Positions 46,863-55,724 of a stretch of 64,000 nt of DNA are shown piece after piece. Position 1 is the first letter of the stretch. Each line of letters begins with the position of its first letter. This DNA is from AC-43 sp963728855 (lineage in GTDB: Bacteria; Actinomycetota; Actinomycetes; Mycobacteriales; Micromonosporaceae). The stretch covers positions 1-64,000 of the forward strand of contig CAVSLN010000002.1 in NCBI GenBank assembly GCA_963728855.1. Reading direction: 5' to 3'. The notes under the pieces were generated by a model. That model was not told the DNA's origin. It ran no database searches and was given only the letters and a program-made list of their open reading frames with translations. Both the position numbers and the translations under genes were made by a program.

Positions 46863-48176
46863 TCACACGTCCTTCGGGGGCTCCTTGCCCTCCTCGGGGC
46901 CCTCGGTGCCAAGGTCGTCCAGGCTGCTCAGGTCGAGGTCGCCGAAGTCGAGCTGGGACTGGGCGAAGGCGGCCGGGTCGGCGAAGTCGTCCGCGCCGGG
47001 GAGCAGGTCGGGGTGGCCCCAGAGCGCGTCCCGCCCGCTGATGCCCCGGTGCTCAGTCAGCGCGGACCACAGCGCGGCGGCCTCTCGGAGCCGCCGAGGC
47101 CGCAGCTCCAGGCCGACCAGGGCGGCGAAGGTCTGCTCGGCCGGACCGCCGGCCGCCCTGCGCCGTCGGAACGCCTCGGCCAGCCGTACCACGTCGGGAA
47201 GCCGGTCGCCCGCGGTGCTGTCCACGACGTGGCAGACCCAGCCCTCGATCAGCGCGAGCGCGGTCTCCAGCCGGGCCAGCGCGGCCTGCTGCTGCGGGGT
47301 GTCGTCCGGAGTGAAGATCCCCTCGACGGACAGCTCCTGCATCGACTCGGGGTTGCCCGGGTCGAAGCGCCCCATCGCGTCCTCGACGGCCTCCCGGTTG
47401 ACCCGGATCCCGGCCGCGTACGCCTCAACCGCGGCGAGCACGTGCCCGCGCAGCCACGGTACGTGTCCGAAGAGCCGCTGGTGGGCCGCTTCGCGAAGGG
47501 CGACGTACAGGCGTACCTCGTCGGCGGGCAGCTCGAGGCCGTCGCCGTAGGAGGCGATGTTGGCGGGCAGGAGGGCGGCCGTACCGGCGGGGCCGAGCGG
47601 CAGTCCGATGTCGCCCGCCGAGAGCACCTCGGCCGCGAGCGAACCGAGCGCCTGGCCGAGCTGCCCACCGAACAGTGCGCCACCGAGCGTGGCCACCATC
47701 GACTGCATCGGACCGAGCTGGCCGCGCATCTCCTCGGGTACCAGGTCGCCCATCGCGCCGACCATGCGGCCGGCGACCGGGTCGCACAGCTTGCGCCAGA
47801 CGGGCAGCGTGTTGTTCACCCACTCGGTGCGGGTCCAGGCCCGCGTGGTCTGGATGCCCGACGGCAGCGCGGACGCCGGCTCCAGCCACAGGTCGGCCAG
47901 GCGCAGCGCCTCGGCGACGGCGACCTGGTCGGCCTCGGTCACCCGGGGGTCGCCCGGCGCGGCCGGCCGGTCGGGCGCGGGGTTGGTGAACCCCGCGAGA
48001 CCGGTCGGGCCGGCGCCGGTCAGCGCGGCGAGCGCCACCTGGCGGGCCAGGTCCCAGTTGACCGGCCCCTCCCCGGACGTGCTGAAGAGCTGCTGCAGCT
48101 GCCCCAGGAACTGCTGCATCTGAGCCGGGTCGCGAGGATCCGGGGCGCCGCCGGGCAGTCCGAAGCCGAAAGGCAT
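46863..48176 (-). CDS. Zinc-dependent metalloprotease-like protein, DUF2342 (Rv3195 type)
   Basis: 437 residues from the ATG at 48176 (MPFGFGLPGGAPDPRDPAQM). Characteristic segments: GPVNWDLARQVALAAL, WLEPASALPSG, REAAHQRLFGHVPWLRGHVL, GIFTPDDTPQQQAALARLET, LIEGWVCHVVDSTAGDRLP. It is annotated in databases as a putative hydrolase linked to F420 genes; activity unproven. Divergent from the PDZ/Lon-like gene, as Rv3195 is next to Rv3194c. Confidence 0.9.
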   Translation of the reverse strand: MPFGFGLPGGAPDPRDPAQMQQFLGQLQQLFSTSGEGPVNWDLARQVALAALTGAGPTGLAGFTNPAPDRPAAPGDPRVTEADQVAVAEALRLADLWLEPASALPSGIQTTRAWTRTEWVNNTLPVWRKLCDPVAGRMVGAMGDLVPEEMRGQLGPMQSMVATLGGALFGGQLGQALGSLAAEVLSAGDIGLPLGPAGTAALLPANIASYGDGLELPADEVRLYVALREAAHQRLFGHVPWLRGHVLAAVEAYAAGIRVNREAVEDAMGRFDPGNPESMQELSVEGIFTPDDTPQQQAALARLETALALIEGWVCHVVDSTAGDRLPDVVRLAEAFRRRRAAGGPAEQTFAALVGLELRPRRLREAAALWSALTEHRGISGRDALWGHPDLLPGADDFADPAAFAQSQLDFGDLDLSSLDDLGTEGPEEGKEPPKDV

Positions 48177-48284
48177 GTCAGGCACGCGTCCCAAGGTACG
48201 CGCCCGGCACTGCCCGCGTCCCGTACGCGGCGTTCGCCTACGGGGGAACTCAGGGTGTCGTACCGGCCCAGTAGGCTTTCGGCC

Positions 48285-48326
48285 ATGCGAGCGAATGGTG
48301 GGCAGGCGAAGGGGGAGCCGGCATGA
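48285..48326 (+). promoter_or_regulatory. Short leaderless upstream ORF coupled to the PDZ-protease gene
   Basis: A TAGGCT box at 48272-48277 lies seven bases before ATG 48285. That ATG opens a 13-codon frame (MRANGGQAKGEPA) whose TGA overlaps the ATG of the next gene (ATGA at 48323-48326). The arrangement suggests translational coupling. Confidence 0.45.
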
Positions 48327-49351
48327 GGCGTCGGGGTACGACCCTGCTCGTCGGAGCCGTCGTCCTGGTCATTCTGATCATCGCCTCGTTCGTCGGCGTC
48401 AAGGTCCCCTACGTGGCGCTGACGCCCGGGCCTACCTGGAACACGCTGGGCACCGACCACAACAAGGACGTCATCGAGATCTCCGGCGGGACGGTGTCGA
48501 GCTCCAAGGGACAGCTGCGGATGGTGACCGTCGGGGTGGAGGACGAGATCAGTCTCTGGGACGCCCTGCACGGCTGGCTCAGCTCCGACGACGCGGTCGT
48601 GCCGCGTGAGGTGATCTACCCGCCGGACCAGACCCAGCAGCAGGTCGACCAGGAAAACGCCCAGGACTTCAAGAACTCGCAGAACTCGGCGACCGTGGCG
48701 GCCCTGCGCGAGCTGGGCTTCGCCGTACACGTGACGGTCAAGGACATCCCGTCCGGCTCGCCCTCGGCCGGGCGCCTGGCGGTGGGTGACGAGCTGGTCA
48801 GCGTGAACGGGCAGGCGGTCACCTCGGCGGCGAAGCTGACCTCGCTCGTCCGCGCCAAGCCGGTCGGCACCGCGCTGACGATCGGCTACAAGCGCGGCGG
48901 GACGGACGCGACGACCACGGTCACCACGGTCGCCGGGCAGGACGGCAACCCGCGGATCGGGGTGTCGATCGACCAGCAGCAACCCAACCCGTACAAGATC
49001 ACGATCAGCCTGGACAACGTGGGCGGGCCGAGCGCCGGGCTGATGTTCTCGCTCGGCATCATCGACAAGCTCGAACCGCAGGACATCACGGGCGGGCTGG
49101 AGATCGCCGGTACCGGCACGATCGACGACGACGGCAAGGTGGGCGCGATCGGCGGCATCCCGCAGAAGATGCGCGCCGCCAAGCGGGACGGCGCGACCGT
49201 CTTCCTGGCGCCGGCGGACAACTGTGCCGAGGCGGTGGCCAACTCCGTACCGGGGCTGACGCTCGTCAAGGTGGGAACGCTCGACGACGCGATGCAGGCG
49301 CTGTCCACCCTGCGCGGCGGCGGCAAGCCGAGCTTGTGCAGCGCGCACTGA
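48323..49351 (+). CDS. YlbL-type PDZ domain Lon-like protease (Rv3194c type)
   Basis: 342 residues. An N-terminal helix (TTLLVGAVVLVILIIASFVG) anchors it in the membrane. A PDZ domain (about 120-205) with AGRLAVGDELVSVNGQAV follows, then a Lon catalytic domain: Ser in GGPSAGLMFSLGIID and Lys in PQKMRAAKRDGA. It probably cleaves membrane or secreted proteins. Next to UPF0182, as in mycobacteria. Confidence 0.93.
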   Translation: MRRRGTTLLVGAVVLVILIIASFVGVKVPYVALTPGPTWNTLGTDHNKDVIEISGGTVSSSKGQLRMVTVGVEDEISLWDALHGWLSSDDAVVPREVIYPPDQTQQQVDQENAQDFKNSQNSATVAALRELGFAVHVTVKDIPSGSPSAGRLAVGDELVSVNGQAVTSAAKLTSLVRAKPVGTALTIGYKRGGTDATTTVTTVAGQDGNPRIGVSIDQQQPNPYKITISLDNVGGPSAGLMFSLGIIDKLEPQDITGGLEIAGTGTIDDDGKVGAIGGIPQKMRAAKRDGATVFLAPADNCAEAVANSVPGLTLVKVGTLDDAMQALSTLRGGGKPSLCSAH

Positions 49352-49460
49352 GCCGCGCCCCCGAGCGCTGACCAGCCCGGACGGCACCGGGCCGGGGCGC
49401 AGCTGAGAGCCCGCTGAGTACGCCGTTGACGGCGACGCCACAACTCGGGAGTTGACCTCG

Positions 49461-49474
49461 TAGGCTGGGCACCG
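49461..49474 (+). promoter_or_regulatory. -10 box of the UPF0182 gene
   Basis: TAGGCT at 49461-49466, seven bases before the GTG at 49474. Leaderless pattern again. Confidence 0.4.
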
Positions 49475-52467
49475 TGGCGATGCGTACCCCCCTGCCTCGG
49501 ATGAGCCGTCGTGGCCGGGTAACCCTGATCGTGCTGGCCGCGGTCGTCGTGCTCTTCATGCTTCTGGGCTGGCTCGTCGACGCCTGGACCGACTACCTCT
49601 GGTTCTCCGAGGTGCACTACACCGCGGTCTTCACCACGGTGCTGTGGACCCGGCTGGGGCTCTTCCTCGTCTTCGGCGTGGCCGTCGCACTCATAGTCTG
49701 GTTCAACCTGTGGCTGGCGTACCGGCTGCGCCCGCTGCTGCGCCCGCACTCCGTGGAGCAGCAGTCACTCGACCGGTACCGGATGATCATCACTCCGCGG
49801 TTCGGCTTGTTGCTGACGATCTTCGCCGCGCTCATTGGCATCTTCGCCGGCATCTCCGCGCAGGGCCGCTGGGCGCAGTGGCTGCTGTTCGCCAACCGCC
49901 AGAACTTCGGCGTCACCGACCCGCAGTTCCACCTAGATATCGGCTTTTATCTATTCGACTACCCGTTCTGGCGATACCTGCTCGGGGTCGGCTTCACCGC
50001 GGTGGTGTTGTGCGTGCTCGGTTCGCTGGGCGTGCACTACCTCTTCGGCGGGGTACGGCTGCAGGGCGCGGGCGAGCGGATGACGGGTGGCGCGCGGGCG
50101 CACCTGACCGCGCTGGTGGCGGCGTTCGTGCTCCTCAAGGCCGTGGCCTACTTCCTCGACCAGCGCGGTCTGGTGCTGTCGCACAACGACGGCACCGGCC
50201 TGTGGGGAGCCGGATATACGGATGTCAATGCATTATTGCCCGCGAAGGAGATCCTCGCCTATATCTCAGTGGTCGTGGCCGTAGCGATCCTGGTGTTCTC
50301 CAACGCGTTCATCCGCAACCTGGTCTGGCCGGGCATCGCGATCGGCCTGCTGGCCCTGTCCGCCATCGCGATCGGCGGCATCTACCCGGCCGCGGTGCAG
50401 ACCTTCACCGTGAAGCCCAACATCCGCGACAAGGAAGCCACCTATATCCAGCGCAGCATCGACGCCACCCGGGCGGCGTTCGGCCTGTCCAACGTGCAGA
50501 CCACGCAGTACCCGGCGAGCGCCAGCAAGCCGCCGCAGGAGCTGGTCTCCAAGCCCGACGACACGGTGGCCAACATCCGGCTGCTCGACCCGTCGGTCGT
50601 CTCCGCCACTTACACCCAGCTCCAGCAGGTGCGCGGGTTCTACGACTTCACCCAGAAGCTGGACATCGACCGGTACGCGGCCCCGGGCGTCAACGACGGC
50701 AAGCTGTCGGACTACGTTGTCGGCGTACGCGAGCTGGACTACCGCAACCTCTCGCCGCAGCAGAGCAACTGGCAGAACCAGCACACGGTCTTCACCCACG
50801 GGTACGGGTTCGTCGCCGCGCCGGCCAACGAGCTGCGGTGCTCCGGGCAGCCGTACTTCGTCTCCGGGTTCCTCGACAAGCAGACCAGCCAGTCCTCGTG
50901 CCAGTCCGACACCGACCTGATCCCGGTGACCCAGCCGCGGATCTACTACGGCGAGGGCATGGACGACCCCTCGGACCGGTACGCGATCGTCGGGAAGGCA
51001 TCCGGCGGCCGGGACGTCGAGTACGACCGCCCGACCGGTTCGGCCGACCAGTACGTGACATACGCCGGCTCCGGCGGGATCCCGGTCGGCTCGTACTGGC
51101 GCCGGATGCTCTACGCCTACCAGTACCGGGAGACGAACTTCCTCATCTCCAGCGTCTTCAACGACAAGTCGAAGATTCTCTATGTACGCGACCCCCGGAA
51201 CCGGGTACAGAAGGTGGCGCCGTTCCTCACGCTGGACGGTGACCCGTACCCGGTGGCGCTCGGCGGTCGCGTGCTGTGGGTGCTCGACGGGTACACGACC
51301 GCGGGAACCTACCCGTACGCCGACCAGATCGACCTCAAGTCGGCGACCAGTGACACGCTGGCCCGGGAAGGGCTCGCGGCGCAGCAGCAGGAGATCAACT
51401 ATCTGCGCAACTCGGTGAAGGCGACGGTCGACGCGTACACCGGCGAAGTCAAGCTGTACGAGTTCGGCGCGCCGGATCCGGTACTCAAGGCGTGGAACAA
51501 GGCATTCGGCGGCAAGCTGGTGCAACCGGCCTCAGCGATCCCGGCCGACCTGGTCGCCCACTTCCGGTACCCCGAGGACCAGTTCAAGGTGCAGCGGGAG
51601 CTGCTCACCCGGTTCCACGTCACCGACCCGCAGCAGTTCTACTCCGGCCAGGACTTCTGGCAGGTACCCGCCGACCCCGCGTTGAACAACGCGACGACCT
51701 CGGGCAACGCGGCCGCGGCGACCAACGTGAAGCAGGCTCCCTACTACCTGCTCGCCAAGTTCCCGCAGCAGAACCAGACCACCTTCCAGCTCACCACCGC
51801 GATGACGCCACGCGGCCGGCAGAACCTCGTGTCGCTCATCACGGGGTCCTATGTGGACGGTCAGCCGAAGCTGGAGGTCCTCAAGCTGCCCGACGACACC
51901 CAGGTGCCCGGGCCCGGCCAGGCCGACCAGAAGATGACCAATGACAACGCGGTACGGCCGGTGATCAGCCAAACCAAGATCAGCGCCAGCCTGCTGCCGG
52001 GCAACCTGCTCTCCTTGCCCGTCGGTGGCGGCATGCTCTATATCGAGCCGCTGTACGTGCAGAGCAGCGGGGTCGCATACCCCCAGCTGAAATATGTCCT
52101 GGTCAACTTCGGACAGTTCGTCGGCTTCGACCCGACCCTTGAGGGCGCGCTGAAACAGCTGCTCACCGCCGCTGGCAGCCAGGCGCCCACGACCACTGCG
52201 CCCCCGCCGCCTGGCAACACCACCCAGCCGGCCACCAACCCCGCGGTGGCGGCGGCGCTCGACAAGATCAATAAGGCGATCACCGACCTCAAGGCCGCCC
52301 AGCAGTCCGGCGACTTCGCCAAGTACGGCGCGGCGCTGCAGGCCCTCCAGGCCGCCATCGCCGAGTACGAACAGGCCAAGCAGGCGGCTGCATCCCCGTC
52401 GCCGTCGGGTTCGCCCCCACCGTCGGGGTCACCGCCGGTCTCGCAGTCACCGTCGCCCGCGGGTTGA
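49474..52467 (+). CDS. UPF0182 family large membrane protein (Rv3193c type)
   Basis: 997 residues. Seven hydrophobic helices in the first 310 residues (first one VTLIVLAAVVVLFMLLGWLV), then a large outer domain with VKPNIRDKEATYIQRSIDAT, GYGFVAAPAN, and IYYGEGMDD. The C-terminus is a Pro/Ser/Gln-rich tail (SPSGSPPPSGSPP). Function unknown but widely conserved in actinobacteria and cyanobacteria. Confidence 0.95.
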   Translation: MAMRTPLPRMSRRGRVTLIVLAAVVVLFMLLGWLVDAWTDYLWFSEVHYTAVFTTVLWTRLGLFLVFGVAVALIVWFNLWLAYRLRPLLRPHSVEQQSLDRYRMIITPRFGLLLTIFAALIGIFAGISAQGRWAQWLLFANRQNFGVTDPQFHLDIGFYLFDYPFWRYLLGVGFTAVVLCVLGSLGVHYLFGGVRLQGAGERMTGGARAHLTALVAAFVLLKAVAYFLDQRGLVLSHNDGTGLWGAGYTDVNALLPAKEILAYISVVVAVAILVFSNAFIRNLVWPGIAIGLLALSAIAIGGIYPAAVQTFTVKPNIRDKEATYIQRSIDATRAAFGLSNVQTTQYPASASKPPQELVSKPDDTVANIRLLDPSVVSATYTQLQQVRGFYDFTQKLDIDRYAAPGVNDGKLSDYVVGVRELDYRNLSPQQSNWQNQHTVFTHGYGFVAAPANELRCSGQPYFVSGFLDKQTSQSSCQSDTDLIPVTQPRIYYGEGMDDPSDRYAIVGKASGGRDVEYDRPTGSADQYVTYAGSGGIPVGSYWRRMLYAYQYRETNFLISSVFNDKSKILYVRDPRNRVQKVAPFLTLDGDPYPVALGGRVLWVLDGYTTAGTYPYADQIDLKSATSDTLAREGLAAQQQEINYLRNSVKATVDAYTGEVKLYEFGAPDPVLKAWNKAFGGKLVQPASAIPADLVAHFRYPEDQFKVQRELLTRFHVTDPQQFYSGQDFWQVPADPALNNATTSGNAAAATNVKQAPYYLLAKFPQQNQTTFQLTTAMTPRGRQNLVSLITGSYVDGQPKLEVLKLPDDTQVPGPGQADQKMTNDNAVRPVISQTKISASLLPGNLLSLPVGGGMLYIEPLYVQSSGVAYPQLKYVLVNFGQFVGFDPTLEGALKQLLTAAGSQAPTTTAPPPPGNTTQPATNPAVAAALDKINKAITDLKAAQQSGDFAKYGAALQALQAAIAEYEQAKQAAASPSPSGSPPPSGSPPVSQSPSPAG

Positions 52468-52606
52468 CGTCAGAGCCTGCGCGGGTACGGCCGCCCGCAC
52501 CGATGGCGGCCGTACCCGCGGACACGAGGGCGAACGGCCGGGGCCCCTCGGTCCGGGTCCGCGTTTTGCGGCTGGCGTTGCGGATGGGGTAAGCTAGTTG
52601 AGCCGC

Positions 52607-52680
52607 CGCGGGGTGGAGCAGCTCGGTAGCTCGCTGGGCTCATAACCCAGAGGTCACAGGTTCAAATCCTGTCCCCGCTA
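52607..52680 (+). tRNA. Initiator tRNA-fMet (CAT)
   Basis: 74 bases ending in A73; no CCA is encoded. Anticodon loop CTCATAA on a stem with three G:C pairs (GGG...CCC), and a C1 x T72 mismatch at the top of the acceptor stem: both are the marks of bacterial initiator tRNA. T-arm GGTTCAAATCC. It sits at the border between the conserved block and the integrase-bearing region. Confidence 0.95.
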
Positions 52681-52687
52681 CGAAGTC

Positions 52688-52723
52688 AAGGCCCCGACCA
52701 GCAGAAATGCTGGTCGGGGCCTT
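52688..52723 (+). terminator. Terminator hairpin after tRNA-fMet
   Basis: AAGGCCCCGACCAGCA (52688-52703), loop GAAA, TGCTGGTCGGGGCCTT (52708-52723): a perfect 16-bp stem with a stable tetraloop. Confidence 0.85.
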
Positions 52724-52951
52724 GATGTTTGTCTATGAAATTTGAGCTAGCCCCCGAAAACCCCCCGTTTTGGGCGGACGCCTACCTGTTTGGCAGTGAT
52801 TCATGTCGATGATTGAGCCTGGGGTTCAGGGAAGATCCGCGCGGTGCGACCAGCGATGCTAGAGCCTGGGCCATCGCCTACCGCCCTACGGCGCGATGCC
52901 CGGCCGCGCCGGTTGAAAGATCCTTCGCGCACCCCGACATGTCACGAGAGG
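52724..52951. other. Intergenic region between tRNA and integrase 3' end, probable att zone
   Basis: 228 bases, no gene. It has an imperfect inverted repeat (CCCGAAAAC / GTTTTGGG near 52753-52778). Integrative elements of this class recombine within the 3' part of a tRNA gene, so the core site is expected at about 52640-52690 with a second copy beyond the right end of the window. Confidence 0.4.
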
Positions 52952-54130
52952 TCATCGGCTCGTCTGCCAGGAGCCAAGTTGTTGGAGGATGTCGGAGACG
53001 TCGGGTGCCACCGCAGGTTTCTCGATGTAGTACGTGTTCGTGATCTCCTCGCTGGTGTGGCCCAACTGAGCGGCGGCGGTTTTGGCGTCGGCTTCCCGGT
53101 CGATGAGGGTGGCTACGGTCTTGCGGAAGCTGTGGGGAACTACCCAGGTCAGGTCGGTGTCCCTGCGGGCCTGACGCCATTGACGGCGCACGTTGCTCGG
53201 CGACAGCCAGGTACCTCGCCGAGACGCGAAGATTGCGTCATGCGGGTTGTCGGTGGCATTGATCTGTCGACCGAGCAGCATCCCGACGGCGAAGCTGGGC
53301 AAGGTGAGGGTGCGATAGCCAGCGTCGCTCTTCGTCCACGGCTGACGGACGAATCCTCGGCCTTTGATGAACACGATGGTCCCGCTGAACGTGAGTGTGG
53401 GTCGCGCCGCGCCGAGGTCGAGGTCTTTCCAGCGCAACGCGAGGATTTCGCCGATACGTCCTCCAGTGGCGAGCATCAGGTCGACGACGTCGGCGAGATC
53501 AGTGGTGTGGTGTGGTCCTGGCTTGCCGGGCAGCGGGGTCTGCCATTGCCGGATCGCTGCCCGGACTGCGTCCAGATTCTCGGCGGTGAGCGCCGTGACG
53601 GTACGGCGTGGTTTGCGAAGCCGCCCGGTGTCGCGCACGGGGTTCGTGGGCAGAGCGCCGTGGCGGACGGCCAAGCTCAACATCTGGCCGAGGACGCATT
53701 TGGCGCTCTTCGCGGCGGCCGGGCGAGTTGTGGCGATGGTTTTTAGGAATCGGTCCAGGCGGCCGACGGTAGCCTCTCGGATACGTAGATTGCCCAGGGC
53801 CGGCAGGATCGAGGTCCGTAGGCTGCTTTCGTACTGGTTGACTGTCTGTGGCGTGATCCGGTCCTCGGCGACTATTTCGTTGACCCACAGCTCGCTGAGC
53901 CTCGTGATGCGCATGTCCGGGGTGATGTCGTCGTCGCCGGGGGCGCAGCGGTCGCGGAGCTTGACCCGTAGCGCTCGTTCCGCTGCAGGGGCGGTGTCGG
54001 CCCAGGCTTCTACGTCTCGGGTGTGGCCGTCGTAGTCGCGGAATCGGGCGCGTGCCCGGAACCGGTTCGGCCCCATTTCCTCGCGGCGGATACGTCCCCA
54101 GGTGCCAAGGGGCAGTTCTGGTCTAGCCAC
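52952..54130 (-). CDS. int: Tyrosine recombinase (integrase)
   Basis: 392 residues. SAM-like N-terminal domain (about 60-170) and a catalytic domain with Arg in ATGGRIGEILALRWKDLD, HSFRKTVATLI (H-x-x-R), LGHTSEEITNTYY with the nucleophile Tyr. It is read toward the tRNA, the standard layout for a tRNA-targeted integrative element. The excisionase-like gene is just upstream. Confidence 0.95.
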   Translation of the reverse strand: MARPELPLGTWGRIRREEMGPNRFRARARFRDYDGHTRDVEAWADTAPAAERALRVKLRDRCAPGDDDITPDMRITRLSELWVNEIVAEDRITPQTVNQYESSLRTSILPALGNLRIREATVGRLDRFLKTIATTRPAAAKSAKCVLGQMLSLAVRHGALPTNPVRDTGRLRKPRRTVTALTAENLDAVRAAIRQWQTPLPGKPGPHHTTDLADVVDLMLATGGRIGEILALRWKDLDLGAARPTLTFSGTIVFIKGRGFVRQPWTKSDAGYRTLTLPSFAVGMLLGRQINATDNPHDAIFASRRGTWLSPSNVRRQWRQARRDTDLTWVVPHSFRKTVATLIDREADAKTAAAQLGHTSEEITNTYYIEKPAVAPDVSDILQQLGSWQTSR

Positions 54131-54145
54131 GGTTCCTCCGTGGGG

Positions 54146-54355
54146 TTAGGCGCTGGGGTCGGTATGCTCGTCGAGCCATCGTTCGACCTCGCTTCGTCGA
54201 TATCTGAGGGTGTTGCCCACGCGGATGGCGCGGGGACCGCGTCCCCGGCTGTGCCAGGCGTAGAGGGTGGCTTTGGGCTTGCCGAGCCAGGTGGCCACGT
54301 CATCGATCGTCAGCAGTGGATCAGGGCGCCATTCCCCGCGGGTGTCGGTGTTCAT
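54146..54355 (-). CDS. xis: Excisionase-like MerR-type HTH protein
   Basis: 69 residues: LLTIDDVATWLGKPKATLYA, then RGRGPRAIRVGNTLRYRRSE and VERWLDEH. This is the winged-helix pattern of small excisionases and AlpA-like regulators. It lies 15 bases upstream of the integrase gene in the same direction. Confidence 0.9.
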   Translation of the reverse strand: MNTDTRGEWRPDPLLTIDDVATWLGKPKATLYAWHSRGRGPRAIRVGNTLRYRRSEVERWLDEHTDPSA

Positions 54356-54686
54356 CGCGCACCCGCGTTCCGCGTCGTGCGGTGAGGGGCGGCGGGATGT
54401 TCCTGGCTGCTTGCCAGTTGGTCGGATCGTTGATTGGCATGGCATCGTCCTCGGTCGCGTTGGTGGCGCCCCGAGCGGGTGAGGTTCGGCGCCGGGGAGG
54501 CGGGACGGTAACGCGACTCGCCACTGCGGTGCGAATGTGTGATCTGGAGCTGGCGTTTAAGCAGCTCAGTACTGGTTCGCGCGGTCTGTTCGGGGGCCGG
54601 TAGCCCGATGACGCCAGTGCGATCGCTCGTCGTGGACGTGGAACGGAGGCATCGGTCGCGGCGTACATCACAAGCGATGCGAAAAG
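54356..54686. other. Stretch between xis and the methyltransferase, no firm gene
   Basis: 331 bases. A possible 39-codon minus-strand frame at 54321-54440 (MPINDPTNWQAARNIPPPLT) overlaps the xis start; there is nothing else to support it. No repeats seen. Confidence 0.4.
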
Positions 54687-55724
54687 TCATGGCAGCCACC
54701 GCCGGCCCGATTGGGGCTGCGTGGGGGCACCTTCCGAACTTCTTGGGCCATTCCGGAGTTGACCACCCCGGTCCACCGAACTCTCGGAGGTTTGGAGCAG
54801 TTGAAAGATGCTGATGTCGTCGTGCTGGATGAGGCTGACGGGGATGCCCTTGCCGCGGCTGGCCCGGGCGATGTGGAGCTGGAAGAAGGAGTGCCGGGCG
54901 GCCAGGCGGCCGTCGCGGACGGCGGCGTGCACGGCGCGGCGGCAGGCGAGCAGTTCCAGTCCGGCGGCCAGGCCGGCGGTGATGATCTGGCCGGGCAGGT
55001 CGACGAGGTACCGGTCGCGGCGCCATGGTCGGGCCACGACGGCGATCACACCGTCGGGTTTGAGCAACGGTATGCAGCCGGCCAGGACGGCGGTGATGCC
55101 GTCGAGGAGGCCGGCGCGTCCCCGGTGGGCGAGGTTGGCCTCGTCCGCGCGCGCCGGGTCGTTGTTGTCGGTGTAGGTGTTGTGGAACCTGCTCAGCGGT
55201 CCGTGCCGGTGCTCTACCCGCCCGTGCATGGTCTTGCCGTACGGGGGTGAGGTGAGGACCAGGCTGATCTGGCCGCGCAGCTCGGGTGGCACGCCGCGGG
55301 GCAGCCGGGTGGCGTCGCCGCGCAGTACCCGGCCGTGTCCGGTGCCGCCTTGCTGGCGGGCGAGGGCGATGTTGGCTCGGGCGAGCGCGACCCAGCCGGT
55401 CTCGTACTCGACGCCGACGGCGTTGCGCCCGTGGTGGACCGCCTCGACCAGGGTGGTGCCGATGCCGGCGAGGGGGTCGAGGACCAGGTCGCCGGGGCGG
55501 GTGTAGTCGTTGATCAGGGCGGCGGCCAGGTCGGGTGCCATCCGTGCGGGGTGTGCGCCGGACCCCGCGACGAACCGGCCGCGTCGCTGCGCGGCGAGGC
55601 TGCGTTGCCCGACCAGGATGACCGACGGCAGCGGCAGGCGCGGGGTGTCGGTCTGGGTGGTCGGCGACACGCCGCCGGTGGCCGGGTCGGTGGGTGCGAC
55701 GTGCGGGTCGTGTGGGTCAGCCAT
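54687..55724 (-). CDS. DNA methyltransferase (N4-cytosine/N6-adenine type)
   Basis: 345 residues from the ATG at 55724 (MADPHDPHVAPTDPATG). SAM-binding motif DLVLDPLAGIGTTLVEA near residue 80 comes before the catalytic TSPPYGKTMHGRVEHRHG near residue 155, the motif I then IV order. Between them VGVEYETGWVALARANIALA is the usual acidic loop. It is part of the mobile region and overlaps the start of its partner's 3' end by eight bases. No restriction endonuclease is seen nearby, so it may be an orphan protecting the element. Confidence 0.85.
   Translation of the reverse strand: MADPHDPHVAPTDPATGGVSPTTQTDTPRLPLPSVILVGQRSLAAQRRGRFVAGSGAHPARMAPDLAAALINDYTRPGDLVLDPLAGIGTTLVEAVHHGRNAVGVEYETGWVALARANIALARQQGGTGHGRVLRGDATRLPRGVPPELRGQISLVLTSPPYGKTMHGRVEHRHGPLSRFHNTYTDNNDPARADEANLAHRGRAGLLDGITAVLAGCIPLLKPDGVIAVVARPWRRDRYLVDLPGQIITAGLAAGLELLACRRAVHAAVRDGRLAARHSFFQLHIARASRGKGIPVSLIQHDDISIFQLLQTSESSVDRGGQLRNGPRSSEGAPTQPQSGRRWLP

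Noticed and set aside
52724..52951. A second tRNA or a small RNA gene
   Set aside because: No cloverleaf could be drawn; only an imperfect inverted repeat is present.
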